A stretch of DNA of 64,000 bases from Apis mellifera (GCF_003254395.2 NC_037643.1:6282963-6346962); one strand, 5' to 3'; positions 24,170 to 38,600 are shown, numbered from the stretch's first letter. Translations and numbers: made by a program. The notes: generated by a model from the sequence alone, not told the origin.

Positions 24170-24440
24170 ACGGCCGTAATTAAATATCGCCGCATCGCGC
24201 CGCGCGCCATCTGGCGGCGCCTCGCTTCGATCCCTTCGCTTCGAAAAGCGCGACAAGGGAGTAACGACGTTTCGCCGCGACAAAGATGTCTCAAAGTAAC
24301 CTCGGCCCGACTTGTTACCTCGACGAAGGTACAAAAGGGTTCCTCCTTCCCTCCCCCTCTTGTTCCCAGAATCCCTGTGCTCGGTCCTCCCTCCCCTCTC
24401 CCCCGTCTATATAGTCCGCTCGTTCATACCGGAAACTCTT
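24170..24440 (+). promoter_or_regulatory. CpG-rich island followed by a TATA-like box
   Basis: A very CpG-dense segment (CGCCGCATCGCGCCGCGCGC at about 24189) passes into a C-rich tract and then TATATAG at 24408-24414 with CCGCTCGTTCATACC after it. This could be a core promoter on the plus strand, but no convincing insect initiator sits about 30 bp after the TATA. No recognisable first exon follows. It is also possible that this is ordinary CpG-rich hymenopteran intergenic DNA. Confidence 0.2.
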
Positions 24441-27400
24441 GAAAAACAATAACGCTGTCGTTGACTCTGAATTTTCCGCGGTAGCGACTCCCCGTTATTT
24501 CGTCCCCGCGAGCGTCACCGGGGTGGTTAGGTGGGTAGATTTTCGACCGTATTATTTCCCCTGCGGCACTTTTCCCTTCCACTCCCCCGCCCCCTACTAC
24601 CACCACATCGCCTGTGGCCGCATCATGCCGTTTGGAACTCGGAGAGAAAGAAGGAAGCGCGTGTGGGAGGAGGGGGATTTTCCCTCGTCGAGTCGAAAAG
24701 TTGGGGCGAAAAGTCTGTTTGAAAAAAATTGTTGTTACTTTGTTTCGAGTAAGTGATATAAAACCGATGACGATGATCAAGCAACTCCTTTCGTAGTCTA
24801 GTTCAAAAGTAGCGCGTCACATATATAAAAGATTTAAGAGGAGAATAAGAAATCGATAAATAAGAGGGTGAATTTTTTTTGGAAGAATTTCATGAACACA
24901 ATAAAAAACTTCAAATATATTATGCATCCGTATCGTGCAAATGAACTTAATAAATGATCTTTGTTTTCTTGATAATAAGATAGATCCGCAACTATGTCTC
25001 GATGTTTATTTTTAATAAAAAAAAAATAACGAAAGTTTTCTTCGTTTGGCCTCAAACGAAGTAGGAGTAAGAGAGGCGCGGAATGTCTCGACGAAAAAAA
25101 GAAGCTTGAAGGAAGAAGCTGGCCGCCCAATTCGAGCAACGTTAACTTTTGGCACTTTCAACTTTGATAGGATTCCCCTCCTTTCTTCTTGCACACGATC
25201 TTCCTGGATATTGTATTCGGTGAAAATTGCGTCTTACCACCGCCCCTCTATTACAATCCGTTCAACCAGACCTTCACACGTATATAACGCTCACAGAAGT
25301 GTAGAAGTTTCGACACTTTCGCGCGGGGATAATCCGCGTATAAGTGAATTTTCCATAATTGTGAGATATTACCCTCCACTTGTGGGTGGGTGACTACGGC
25401 GTTAAGAAGGTGGACGACAAGTTTTGAGGAGAGGAGAGGGGTTGGTTATTGTTCAGCGCCGTGATTGTTTAATTTACCTCGCGTTTTCGAAAATTCGAAT
25501 GTTGATTCTGCAAGTTTGGAAATTATCGAGGGACGCGGAAACGGGGTCGAAGTGAAATTAGAAGCGAAGAATAGGGGCTAATGGCAAATAAGAGATTCGT
25601 AAGGTGAAATGATCTCGAATTTGATGGAATTTGGCTGCGATTTACTACGTGGATTGTTAGCTTCGTTTCGTTAGAATCATGTACGTATTCTCGAAGAAGT
25701 TTGGTGAATTTCTAAAGGGGAAAAATTATAAGGGTTTGTGATGGAGAAAAAGAGAAGAATTGGGAATTTGTATCAATTAATACAACAATAAATGAAATAA
25801 TAATAATATGTGAAAAATGAGATACACGAAAAAGATAAATATGATAAATATGCTAATAGTATATGATAATGATATATGAAATATAATACACGAAAAATTA
25901 TACAATTGTTGTGAAAAGTTGTGAATAATAAAAGTTACAGTAATCGTATGTTCTGATAAAAACACGAATAATGATTTCTGAAAAGCTTATAATCCTTCAT
26001 TAAAAAAGAGAGAGAGAGAAAGAATCAACAAATTAAAACAAGGATATATGATTTTAAATGAAATTCGAATTATAATGGAGCTATTTGAATAATTGGCGGG
26101 CATATCTGTAAAAGTTTCGTGTTTAACATTTATAACTCGAAAGCATTTGAAATCACGCGAAATGAAAATTTTCGAATTACTCATTGATTACAAGTATATC
26201 ATTTGCAAAAATGTGATTCATGAATGCTAATTAAAAGTGTACACGAGTGTACGTACTTGATTCATAAATGTGTCCGCCGCTTAATTTGCCAGAAACGAAT
26301 CGCAACGATATTCGCGCACACCGATTCCACCCGATATAATCCTAATTTGCATATATAAATTCGTAACATCGAACGATGTAGTTTCATTTTAATCAAAGAA
26401 TCGCGATTCGACAGGGGGCTGTTGCTGCTGGATTGCACCAACTGCAACCCGATACCCATCAAACTTTTATACACGCGTTCCGTAATCCAATCAATCCGAA
26501 TATTTGCGATTAAGATTATTCATAATTTAAATTAATTAATCGTAAAAGAGAGAAAAAGTAAACGTTCTTTTATTTATTCATTTTTTTCTCTCTCTCTCAT
26601 TTTCATCATTTTATGAAGTTCAAGTTGAAATAATCTTCTAAATTGTTTTTATATAAACACTACTATCTATCATTATTCTATTCTACATTATGTATTATCA
26701 GTTTCAGAATCACGATTCATCCATCGTCCACGAATTCAGCCAACTGTTCAAACGCATAAATACTTCGAGAGACCGTAGCTAATGCCTGTCTGAACGATGC
26801 AAAATTTTGCTCCAACACAAAAGCGAAACACTGTGCCCCGTACTAAAAGCCATGAAAAGCCACCCCAGAGATGGGATCAAGTTCAATACGAATCAAAGTC
26901 AATTTCCAATGTGGAAATGTGAAATTTCGAATATTGCTTGGAAAATAATAATTTTATACGCGAAAAAGTCACGAGAATTCGCAAGTTTTGCAGAAAATAT
27001 TTTTCGAGAAGAAGAATGGGAAAAAGATATTTTAAATTTTAATTCTTAAATTAAAATTATATATATTCGACACTTTAATGCAATTTTAATTTATGAAAAT
27101 TTATGAAAAATTGAAATTTACAAAAATTTAGAAAATCCACGTATAGACATTTGATGAATTTAATTGTTTATAACTATTTAAAATTAATATCTCATTAATA
27201 CAATATTCGATTCCATTCTTTTTCTTATTTCATCGATAATATACTATCCTATTCTTCAGGATACCTACTCTACAGCAGATTAAAAAATAAATATCACACA
27301 AAAAAGAATTGTAAAATTGAATAAACTATTATCTACAAAAAAATCTTAAAAAATCCAAACACTCTATTTCTGAATAAACATCCTTCCCCAATACAAATTT

Positions 27401-27679
27401 ACCAATTTATTTGAACGTATTCGCGAGCCGCTCGATCCCATCCCTACGCGCCGTCCCCGCACCATCGACTCGCTTTCGTATTTTACATATCAGCCTGGCA
27501 TTTTCTCGAATATTTAATATCAACCGTGTCCCCGGTACGCGTGCACGTACTCGGATAATATGCGCACCGGCAGTAAATCGCCAGGAACGAGCTTATCACG
27601 CTCAAATCGGGCGTAACTTTCCCCGGTAAATTCCAACGCCGATTCCAACGTGGAACCGGTGACGTGACGACGGTCGCTC
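24441..27679. other. Non-coding stretch
   Basis: No gene recognised. 24440-25400 is mixed and CpG-bearing with several chance open frames on both strands. 25700-27400 is strongly AT-rich with no repeat of note. 27400-27670 is CpG-rich. Confidence 0.5.
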
Positions 27680-27706
27680 CTCTCTCTCTCTCTCTCTCTC
27701 TCTCTC
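27680..27706. repeat. (CT)n microsatellite
   Basis: An uninterrupted CT dinucleotide run of about 13 units. Confidence 0.9.
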
Positions 27707-28369
27707 GCTTTCCCGTCCACCTTAAATCCGGTTTAAGAGCTTCCGGAAACTCGAGACTCGTTCACAGAAACTTTCATCATTAAGTAAACGGTGGGACTGG
27801 GATTTTCATGCCGATTCCCTTCCTCCTGACGGACCTCCATCCATCCATCCACCGTGTTCGCGTCTCGCTTCCTTTGGCGTCGTTCAGATATCCTTCATCC
27901 GGCAAATCGTCCCTGCTAACTGGTCTTCTCGCGCGGAGTAGGAAGTCCTCGTCGCGAGTTAGACACGTTAAATTAAATTTCGTTCGACGAATTTTTCATC
28001 ATCGAATATGTAAAATGTTCGTCGTGATTCAATCTCGAGGAAAAAAAAAAAAAGAAGGAACATCGAATAATAAATCCATATAAAGTTGAAGCTACCGTCT
28101 CCTCAATTTCTTCTTCGACAAATCTTCCAAGAATCTTTCGCGAAACAAACGTTGAATAAAACAGTACGAAGTAACCGAAGTCAACGTCGCGTCAAACCAA
28201 CTGTCGCACACCGATAAACAGAGGCAAGCCGTCGTCGATCGTGAACGAGCGCAGTACCCGCCGCTAATCGGATCATCGTTTCATCCCTGGCCCGGACAGG
28301 TGGAGAATCGGCTTTTCGGTTTTTTCGCGCCGGCCAAAAAATTTGCCTCCCCCGATTATACACTCTCTC
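27707..28369. other. Non-coding stretch
   Basis: No gene recognised. It is mixed CpG-bearing DNA ending in a CT-rich tract at 28360-28400. Confidence 0.5.
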
Positions 28370-28720
28370 TTTCTCTCTCTCGCTCTCACCCTCTCTCTCC
28401 TCGGATTACACACGGACGCCACCGGTGACAGGGACGGCTAATGTTTCCCGACGAAACGGGTTTAAAAATGCAGCGGGACGTAAATGTCGAGACTACGCCC
28501 TGGCGATGGAAAAGAGGACGCGGTTGTACAGAAAAGTTCGGTTCGAGGGGGAGAAGGGAGAGAGTGGAGGGTGGTTGGTTCCGTTCTGTTCGCCTCGTGT
28601 TCGCGGCGCGGACCCAGCGCGCGCGCGGGCAATAAATTTGTTTCAAAAAGCGCTTTTGTAGCGTTGTGCGCGCTTCGTGTGCGTGGCACGCGCGGTAAAA
28701 AACGAGCGGCGCGCTAAATC
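28370..28720. promoter_or_regulatory. Strongly CpG-rich island
   Basis: The most CpG- and GC-dense stretch in the window, including CGCGGCGCGGACCCAGCGCG and later GTGCGCGCTTCGTGTGCGTG. It is preceded by a CT tract and followed by purine-rich DNA. Several overlapping frames of 64-86 codons are open on both strands, which is typical of stop-poor GC-rich DNA and not evidence of coding. Such an island may mark a promoter or first exon, but no TATA, initiator or donor is convincing. Confidence 0.25.
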
Positions 28721-29454
28721 TCGGCGTAAAAAAGGAAAAAAATAGGAAAATCGAGGGAGAGATAGAGATGTAAAGAGATGGAAGAGAGGAGGAGGAGGAC
28801 CGTATGGGAATTTTCGGCCAATATCGAAATTAATACTCCCCTCCTCTCCAATATGAAAATTCCTTCTTGGAGGAGGATTATATTTCTTCATATCGTCGAT
28901 ATTATATTCTTAGCATAACTATAATAATTCCACTAATCACGCTTCAACAAATTCGAAAATTAACAACCAGCTGAATATGTTTCACTAACATATTATATAT
29001 ATTCTCTCACGAGAACGCAGTACATTTTCGAAGAAAAAGAATCAGAATTCGGGTCAAAGAAGGAAACTTTTCCAAACAGTTCTCGACGATCTTCCACACA
29101 ACGTTGTCTCGAGAACGTTTAATAAACGTTTTCCGCCTGTTTCGCGGATGTTCCTCCCCCTCCCTCTAATCCCCTCCCCTATCCCTCTCCTCCCATTGGT
29201 AGGTGTAGCCGCGATCGTTGCGGTGAAAAATGCGCTCGTGCTCGTCATCGTGCACGAACGCTCGTTACCCGTACGTCTGGCTTCGTCTGGGAGAGGGCCG
29301 CAAGCACAAATTGAGGAAACGGGTAGAGACACGTTTGCAGGCTTGAGGCGGACGCTCCGTGCGAGCTCACCTTCCGGTCGACTGGACTCTCGTTTGTACC
29401 GGGGTGGCCGAGGCAACGGTGTGCAAGCAAAAGGACACGTATACACCATTCCTT

Positions 29455-29458
<4 letters not shown>
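28721..29458. other. Non-coding stretch
   Basis: No gene recognised. 28720-28900 is purine-rich and 28900-29050 AT-rich. 29100-29450 is a mixed CpG-bearing segment with open frames on both strands that run into the TA microsatellite and are not taken as coding. Confidence 0.5.

Positions 29459-29496
<38 letters not shown>
29459..29496. repeat. (TA)19 microsatellite
   Basis: 38 bp of uninterrupted TA. It produces the YIYIYI tracts of the open frames on both strands here. Confidence 0.97.
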
Positions 29497-29499
<3 letters not shown>

Positions 29500-31581
29500 G
29501 TGGAAATACGTGGATTCTAACTGTCGCTTTGGGCACGAAGGAAAAGGGGTATTAAGGTGCACCCCGCATAGCAGCCCTTTCCAAGACCTTTGCGCACAGC
29601 GACGGGGAATTAGAGCGTGAACGTATCGTCCGTCTTGAGAGAGCCGTTGGGGACGTTGATGAGCGGGAGCGTGGGATAACGCTTGGGATAACCAGTGCGA
29701 AAACTGGAACGATTTCGTGGAAATTTGATTAAAATCGAAAGTCGAAAGTCTGTCGAGACACCAGTTCGGAACCGTGAATCGTTGCTCGTTCTTTTGGGAA
29801 GAGAAGAATATACACGTTGGATTTCGAGGTTAATTAATTATTTTAAAAGACTAGTACTAGCGAAGGTGAAGATCGATACGTAGGATCGTTCGTTTAGAAG
29901 AACTTGACTTGCATTATATCTCGAGTCACTATGATAGATAAGCGTTTAAATATTGTATAGGCTGTGCGGAGGATAAACACAATCGTTTTCGATTAACATC
30001 CGGGCTTAGAGAGATTGTCAGACAAATTTATTTTAAAATATCTTCTAGATTAAACGTGTCTTTCATTTGTCAAATAAATTTTACTCCTTCTTTTCTTCTC
30101 GCAATCGATACACCACTATTAACACGCTTACATACAAAGGAGAGATTAATGATACCTTAAGACGGTGAAGAAAAATTTCAGAGAATTTTAGAATTGAATA
30201 TTTCATTCTCACGTATGTTCCATGGTAATTGAATCGAAGGGATAATTTGTTCTTCTAGATTATTTCATTACTATAGAAAAAATATAATTAAGTCGAGTAT
30301 AAAAGCTGAAACGAGATTCGTGTTTCGTTTAACTCGGTACGCAGAATGAGAGTCGCCCATTGTGTACAAACACGTATGGACGTAACGTTTGCATCTGAAT
30401 ATGGGAGGCCCAGCTTAAGAAGAATATTTGAAATTTCTGTAGCCGTGTAAAAAGGATGCGAACAAAGCAACTTTATGCATGCACATCGTTACGATATTTC
30501 TGATATTCCTTTCGCCCGCCTCGATCCCATAGAAACTGGGAATTGGGGCGTGAACACGTTTGCACGCCCTCCAAGAATAAGGGAGAGAATACGACGGAGA
30601 CGAAGGAATGGGTTAGGCGGTAATCTAGCTAGGTTTCAACTCAGAGCCGAGTGACACAGAGAAAACGTGGAATTGTCTCTTTTGAAAAATACTCTCTTTC
30701 CCGGACAGATATTTCAGAGTAGAGTTTCCGGCCGACCGATTATGAAGTGGATATGATATCGTTTTCGATCGAATCAGAAGATTGCCACGCGTTTTAAATA
30801 AAGCGTGGCGAATTACTTCGAGACTGAATGGAGAGAAGAAGAGTAACGTGTGTACATTTCGATGAATGGAGAGAATAATGGTAAAAACTATTATAATTTT
30901 ATAATTTAATAATTTATAATTATTTAATTAATTTAATATTTTATAATTTAATAATTTATAATTTTTTCACAAGTGAATGTGACGTGAAGAATAGCTGAAA
31001 GGAAATTGGACTGGTTTAAAATATTTTAGATTGCCTTTCTATAAATCGCTAATACTTTATCCTAAAGACCGATCATTAGATTAATTTACTTACTATTATT
31101 ATATAACGAGATCAAAAAAGAAAGAAAAAAACAAAGTGTTAAAATTATATCTCTTCAATCTACTTGTATACGATTTTTAATTCAACGATTCAATATCCGC
31201 GACATTCCGATTCGATAAACCCGGTGTGAAAATTTTGCCAGCTTCGTGTTTTCATATACTATCTACGAGCCGCTTCTACAGCTTCCAGTTTTCTGAACCG
31301 AAAGAAATTGGATCGAACAACTGCCATATGTTGTTCGGGGCAAGAAATCGGGAAATTGGAGGGAGCGAAAGACAATACGGTGGCAGAACGGTGGATGGCT
31401 CGTCGCGCCACCGTTAAAAGATAGAACTGGAAAGGAAAAATAAGGCGAGGAGGAGGTCGTGGAAAGCAAAAAGGGGAAGGGAATCTTCGCCCGTACGTGC
31501 CTCGCGTCCATCCATCACGGGCTGACAACTCGCCTAATCTGACCTGCCACTTCTCCATCACCTCGCGTTTAGATTATCTCT
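29497..31581. other. Non-coding stretch with an exact AT-rich direct repeat
   Basis: No gene recognised. The only structure of note is a 25-bp AT-rich sequence present twice at 30897-30921 and 30939-30963. A CpG-bearing segment lies at 31200-31560. Confidence 0.5.
30897..30963. repeat. Duplicated 25-bp AT-rich word
   Basis: TTTTATAATTTAATAATTTA and five further bases (ending TAATT) occur at 30897-30921 and again, identical, at 30939-30963, in a region of pure A/T. It probably arose by slippage. Confidence 0.8.
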
Positions 31582-31612
31582 ACACACATACACACACACA
31601 CACACACACACA
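31582..31612. repeat. (CA)n microsatellite
   Basis: CA dinucleotide run with one interrupting T at 31589. Confidence 0.9.
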
Positions 31613-34600
31613 TCTCGTTCTTTCCCGAGTCCAAGCAACTCATTTTTCCACCTTTCGTTATTTCGAGAACAACGAAGATTTCGAATTCGACGCGAGGATT
31701 ATGCATTGAAGGGTGAATGAATCGTCGAATGTTTTTTTGGGATAAAGAAATTTGTATACGACAATAGAAAGTTTATAAGAAAATATTATTATTAGCATAT
31801 AAAGATGTATAAGAACGTAACATCGAATCAATTTATTTAAGCAGAAAAATTGATGGTAGAATATTAAAAAAAATAATCGATATTTATATAATTTTTAATC
31901 ATTTTCTCCGATTTTAAATATTTATTGTTACGTTTGCTCAGAAATAGAGATATAAAACGTATAACGTGATTACGCGAAACAGGAGAAACAAATTTTAGCC
32001 GAATGCAAATAGAATTATGAACGTAATTCATTTGTACGGTATAAATAGCGGAATGAAAGCGTTAGGAAGCCCAATGGGGACGACACGAGTCCAAACTTTT
32101 CTGTTTCCAAGTGGGAACGGATTTAGCTCGTAAATACGGCTTACGAGCTCAAAATGTGAGATAATAAGATGTCCTAGTTAATTCCTCGAAATAAATAGAT
32201 ACAAACGCTTCCCGAACTTTTCAAAACCTTGTTCAATTTCAATATCTAACTATAATATATATATCTAATAATTGTAAAATAACTAAAAAAAATAATTGTA
32301 AAATTGGATGCCTCGCAACGTGTTCTATATTCTTTGGAACATTTAGAATTAAGAGATTATCTTTTGATTCATTTGATACATTTTAAATTTCAGAGAAACC
32401 ATTTCTTTTAATTCGAAAAAATAAAAATAAAAATAAAAATAACACGGATTACAATGGATCCATCTTGAAACAAATTACGTTTCGCTTTTTGAAACTTTTT
32501 GAAACAGAGAATATGTTCTTCTCAATAAAAAAATTGAAAAAGCTTAACAGATTCAGTTTCAGGAAAAGATATTAAACGCGTTTACTTATATAACAGATGG
32601 AGAAGACATAACAGATATTCAGTTGCTAGAAATAAAAGAGGAAGTAACGAGCGGTGATAGCCGAGAAGAAGAGCAAAGGGAGGTTATCGTCTGGTATTCC
32701 AAACAGTCGAGAGGAAAGGAAATTATACTTTTATTGGCCGCGATTAAAATAGAATTTTCTTGGTCTTAGAATGGAATCAAACAGGGGGGAGGGAGGCGGA
32801 TGTTGTTTGTAAATATATAAAGGAATGGGTACGGTTAATAACGTTTCCTCGGTTTGAAAGGGCGATTATTAAAAATGCAATTTCACGTCGGAGGCGGATG
32901 CTCGTTAATCGCCTTCCCAACAATTTTCCAGATTTAAGTCGCCGGTTTACTTTAACAGCCGTTTGCTTTAAAAGCGAATTTTAATTAATTCCGCCGGTTC
33001 CACCACCGTATCACGATCCCTGGGATTCGTTCATTATTATTTGGATTGTTTCGATTAAAATGCTTCTTTTGATACAGCAAATCGTAAAAAAAAAATATAT
33101 ATATATATTGATATTAAATTTCAAAATTTCAAGACATTTTAATTTATTTCAATTCATCCATTTTGTTGCAAAATTTTCACAATGCAAGCGTTTTTTTTAA
33201 TTTTAAAATACACTATATATATAGATAAATAATTTGAAAACTTTATATTATCACCGATATTACCGACATTTTCACGACTGTAAACCTTAAACTGTTTTAC
33301 ATCCCGACTTAATTGCGTGCTTTATACGGCCATGTTTATCATTCCATCCACTCTTCCCTCCCCATAATAACGCAAGAAAAGGCACGAGAGAAATTCGATT
33401 CACGTGGTTACGAAGAGCGGAGCAGTCAAGCTCTGGCTTTGAGATTGTTTGTACCTACATACGCGGAGAATCCGTGTTTTCTGCACGGAGCCAAGCTTGT
33501 GCAGAACCCTTACAAATAGGGTAGAATGATGGATATGATAAGCCGTCTAGATAGCGGACGAGGGTTGTTTTCGATACATCAACCCTGGTTAACCTTCGCG
33601 ATTTGCTTGAAGAAGAGTTTATATAAGAAAGATGTGAGTGAGAAGGATGAACGAGAACAAGTTCGATTAAATAATTATAATTAAGAATACTTTGAATCGC
33701 TATAAACTTCCAAGATGAACAACGAACGAAGGATCATTATAGAGGAATGGATTTTCTTCTTCGAAACGATTTCTCGAGATATCGTATATCGTGTAAAGAA
33801 ATGGACTCCTAGAAAATATGTAGGTTACCAGATCACTAGGGCTCTGTGCTATGAAAACTTTGAGCTATTATATCTCGGTAACTGGTTAAACAGAAAACGA
33901 GAAAAAGGGGTTGAATAGCAATTTTTTTTTTTAATTTAATTTCGTACTTTTCACTGCAAAAATATTTATAACGTTGTAATATAGCTTTAATATATATTCA
34001 GCATAATACGTTTTACTTATAAAAAAAAATTTGTAATATTACATTACTATTCTTACCAACTTCAACATATTCCTATCGACAAAGTGTCTTTGAAATTTTT
34101 GCCACACAATTTCGAAAGAGAAATTCATATATCCTAATAAAAGGTACGCGAAATGTATGCTGCACGTAAAAAAAATTATAACACGAGATATTTCATTCAT
34201 ACCAATTCACCTACATCATGAAATGGAAATATCTCGTTCATAATTACGAAAATAGTTGACCTACATTCGATCTTCCTCGAAACTTTATATAAGATGAACC
34301 GATAATCAGTCCACGAGAATCGCGTTCGTTTAAGGAAGATCGCGCTTAAAAAATGGGAGGAGAATCTGATTAAACTCTTTTTTTTCTCTCTCTCTATCTT
34401 TCCCATTTCAATCAACGACCTCTTTCAACTTCTTTACACACGTTTCTCTCGCGCGCACGCACGTGCTAAATTGAATTTGCGACCGCAAAAGCGCGACGAG
34501 GTTTTCCACCGATATTCGCGCCAATTCAAAGAAAGTACACGAGGAAAGGGACGTGATCGAAATTCGATAACTCGCGACCCCGTGTCGCGTTTCTTTGTCA

Positions 34601-35670
34601 AGTTCCGCCAAGGGGCTGGGCCTTCCCCCTTTTCCAAGTAGTACGAAAGTGGAACGACAAGCGTTTACCAAGAAACGAAATAAACATTTCGAAGAAATTT
34701 CACTCGGCTTTTATGAAAAAAAAAACCGTGGAAATTGTCTCTGCTCCACCCTTTCGTATCAATTGTGAACATTAATTAAATATTGATAATTGGGAATAAC
34801 GATGACGATTATTCGTAAGATGCTTTCTCACTTTCTCTGTAAAAATTTCGACGATTCAGAATACAAAGTATGTTTTAATATTCGAGAAATTTTAAATCAC
34901 ATTTTAAAATCGATCATATACTTATGAGTATTACGAGATTATTTATAAATTTCTGGAAAAAGTTAAAAGTTGAAACTATCTAATTATATTCAACTACATA
35001 AAACTGCATTGATTTCTAACTTCGCTAGAATAATTCACAATAAAATTCCCGACACAATTAAAGAATCAAATCTCACGATTTTAAAAAATTTATACCTCTT
35101 CAATCGATCACCAAATACCTAATAATTTGTCACACTAGGAATTCGCCACGACACTTGGACCAATCCTCCAAGAAAAGATCGAGGGAAATCTTTCTTCTTT
35201 CCAAGAATGTGATCAAGGGATTTTCGATCACACGGCCCCCTTCTTCCCCTCCTGTTGTCGATCCAACGTGGAATAAAATTCCGGCAGGCATTCATACTTT
35301 CGGGATATTCTCCCGCGTCCAACCATTTTTCTCGGATCCCCTCGCAAGAGAGGGGAGAGGGGGCAGTGTATGTAAATCCCATGTCAGATGCGCGCGGTTG
35401 TACCGTGGTGGTCTGGCGACGGGCACAGACAAAGACAATGCGCACACCATCGTCCCTGGTCGTCTGCTAGTGTAAAGAATTTCCCTTATTCCCTCCTCCC
35501 TCCGCCTTATCTCCGTTGCTCTACCTTTCCCTCTCCCCCTTTCCTCCCCGATACTCCACACCTCGTTGCACCTCGAAGATTCTCCAGCAGCCGGAAGAAG
35601 ACAGACACGTCAAGAAGAAAGTCAGAATCTTATTTCCCAGGATGTTCCTTCTCCAAGCTCCTTTTCTTCT
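31613..35670. other. Non-coding stretch
   Basis: No gene recognised. It is AT-rich with islands of more complex DNA at about 32030-32170 (containing a perfect 9-bp hairpin), 32640-33010, 33310-33560 and 34440-34660. Open frames of 66-108 codons (for example 33313-33519 and 33715-33918 on the plus strand) show no recognisable domains or convincing splice context. Confidence 0.5.
32125..32149. repeat. 9-bp perfect hairpin
   Basis: AGCTCGTAA (32125-32133) and TTACGAGCT (32141-32149) are perfect reverse complements around a 7-base loop. They lie in a non-AT-rich patch, which makes chance less likely than for the many AT dyads in the window. Confidence 0.7.
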
Positions 35671-35673
35671 TAG

Positions 35674-35697
35674 CCTCCTCCTCCTCCTCCTCCTCCT
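35674..35697. repeat. (CCT)8 microsatellite
   Basis: Eight uninterrupted CCT units. Confidence 0.95.
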
Positions 35698-38600
35698 ATC
35701 TCGCATCACCGGCGAGATCAAAACTGCAAGAGGACAAGGAGAGGGGAGGAAGAGAGAGAGGGGGTCTTGACAGTCTTTGCGGCGTGGGAGGATCACGCGT
35801 GGCCAGGATGGCAGACGTCTCGTGAGAATCCTGTTTCCGAAATGCGGCTAGGATCGTTTCTCATCCGTGGAACGGGAGGAGCGTGGAGGAGTGGAGTGGA
35901 AGCGGAAACGAGGGGATACGATGCCCTGTATAAAACCCGTCCACCACCTATTACGAGTGGAATTGGTTTGCTCGATCGAATGTGTATTACTCTACATCTG
36001 GTGAAACGAATATATACGATGGAAAGGGGAATGTTGAGGAGAGAAGATTTCTGAATTTTGAAGATATGAAAATAGAAAATTATTTACAATATCTGTTTCT
36101 TCGAAATATTGATAGATTATAGATATTTACTTGGAGGTATTGTATCGTAATCGAGATGTGTATTGTTTTCAATGTGATTCTTAGATGAGTGTATAAACAA
36201 TAATTAGAGGAAGGAAAGATTGAATGATATTGTATATCTTATTTGCTTTAGTTGTGCAATTATATCTGTTTTTAAGAGAATTAATATTATGGAATATATT
36301 GTGTGACTTGTGTATCGATGCAATGAAATTTTAATATGAAATATATTGTTTCAGATAAACTTCAAAAATTAGGATTTTATTACATCGACGAAGTAAATAG
36401 ATTAATTGATTAAATTTCAAATTAGATAAATATTTCATAAATCGCGCAATTTTTTTTCTTCCGTTTAATTTTTGAGATTAATCTCCTCCGTAATTTTCCT
36501 CCAGCAACACGATACAAAGATAAAAATAATAAAACTGGAGAGAAAATTCGTCGTGAACTCGATAATTGCAGCCCTTAAAAAAATCCTTGAGGAGCGATTT
36601 TATACTTGCACAAGATTTAATTAACCGGAATATTAAGGTTCTCTAGCGAGCGGGAGTATATTAAAGAAAATTATATCTCTTAGTCGCCGTGCATAAAGCG
36701 TTTTAAGTAAGCCCTCTCGTATTAAAGAATGGCTTCTGTATTTCTTTCTAACCGGCCATGGAACACATCGTAAACGTAATTTAATTTTCTCGTGAAATTC
36801 CACCGTCCCTTGGCTGGTGAAAATCGAAACCGCGCATTTTCAGCCGCATAAGTATAGCGTTTTCATAATTAAGAAACGTGATCAAGAGGTTATTATTTAT
36901 GTGACACTTCATTCACGAGTCTCCCTCGTTCCATATTTTAAAAAAGCTTTTAAAATATGATTTTCTTGATCTTTCTGATATACCGAATTTTTCTTTGTAT
37001 TATTTGAAGTAATTCATTCTCTTTTTGGGACGATTTTTTATCGACGATTCGATTTATTAATAATTCCTTAATAAATATTAGTTTGACTTGGTCGAATTTT
37101 GGTAATTGTTTAGAAATTATTTTGTAGCGAATTAATATATTAATAATTGAAATATTAAAAATTAATATATGAAATAAGATATTAATTATATAATATTCCC
37201 AGTATAATAAATTTATGAATCATGGTTACAAAATAATTCATAAACGATTAACGAATTTCTAGGATATTCAAATACATTATTACAAAATTAATATTTAATA
37301 GATTATAAATGGATATTATTAAATCATAAAATTACTAATAGAAGATACAATTGTTTCGTTGTTGAAATACACAACGTTGTAATGCTTCGTGTATATATCC
37401 TCTTCTTTTTGTCAAAATTCAATCGTAACTAAGATTTTTAACGCTCCAATGAATCTCACGATCTCCATCGAATATTAATTGCCAATTAAATGGGGACCAT
37501 TAAGTAACGCAATTATATGATAATATAATAACGATAAGTTCTCTCTCTCTGTAACACTAATTAATTTTAATTAACTTCCACTTAATTTATTCGTTCGACT
37601 TTTGATATCATGATTTCGAATATCATCGAATCAGGAAACAGGAGAATAACTTTATCCAATATATTTCTAATTTTAATCAAATATTTATATCTCATCTTTT
37701 GTAAAATATTAATCTTAATATTCATATGTCCGATTAATACGTATTCTTTGATTAAATATCAATACGTATATTGCCAAATGATTTTTCCAACATCGTGACA
37801 TCTTTATTTAAACAGATCTTTTTGAAAAAAACATTTCTCATTCGTCCAACTGTTGCTCTATATACACACAATTTCTGATAATAATAATAATAATTTATTA
37901 AAATAGATTATTCAAAAATTATGTACAAATATAAATTCAATCGATCTATCCCGTAAACCGTTTGATCACAAGGAATTGTCCGCAAATTAAACGATGTTCA
38001 ATCATTGAATGAATCGTCGAAGCTGATTAATAGAGCGAATTTACCGGTAGATCGGGGCTGCACGAGCAACGGCGTAACACATTTCACGAAGGCCTCCCGT
38101 AGGCAAGACGTTGCCCTCGGTGTATCTGATCACACATTAATCCAGGACAAGCCGCGAGAGAGGCAGCAATTCGGCAAGTTAATTAAACCAATTAATATTC
38201 CGAGTTACCGGAATGACGACCGATCGCTATCGGCCAACCGTTTCCGATATCTCAGACCAATCGTGTCCTGTAGATTTCCCGAACGTGGTCTGCCTTTAAA
38301 TAATTGTTACTCCGTTATCCTTTCTTATAATACGACGAGTATTAAAGGAAATATATGTGTGAACAATCGTTCAATTTCCTTCTTTTAAAAAGAATGAAAT
38401 TTTAATCAACAACATTAAGATATTTTAAGAATATTATCTTTCTCGATGAAATCTTTCCATCGAGGATGTAAAAATGAATCAATCATATTTTCATCGAATA
38501 TATTTATTTGATATTGTAACCAGATTCTCACACAACAGGTTTCGAACAGATTAATATAACGAAATGATGAAATAGAGGATAGTAGATAATAAAAATAAAT

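Noticed and set aside
29054..29562. Open frames of 105-160 codons on both strands
   Set aside because: All run through the (TA)19 microsatellite as YIYIYI, and they overlap on opposite strands.
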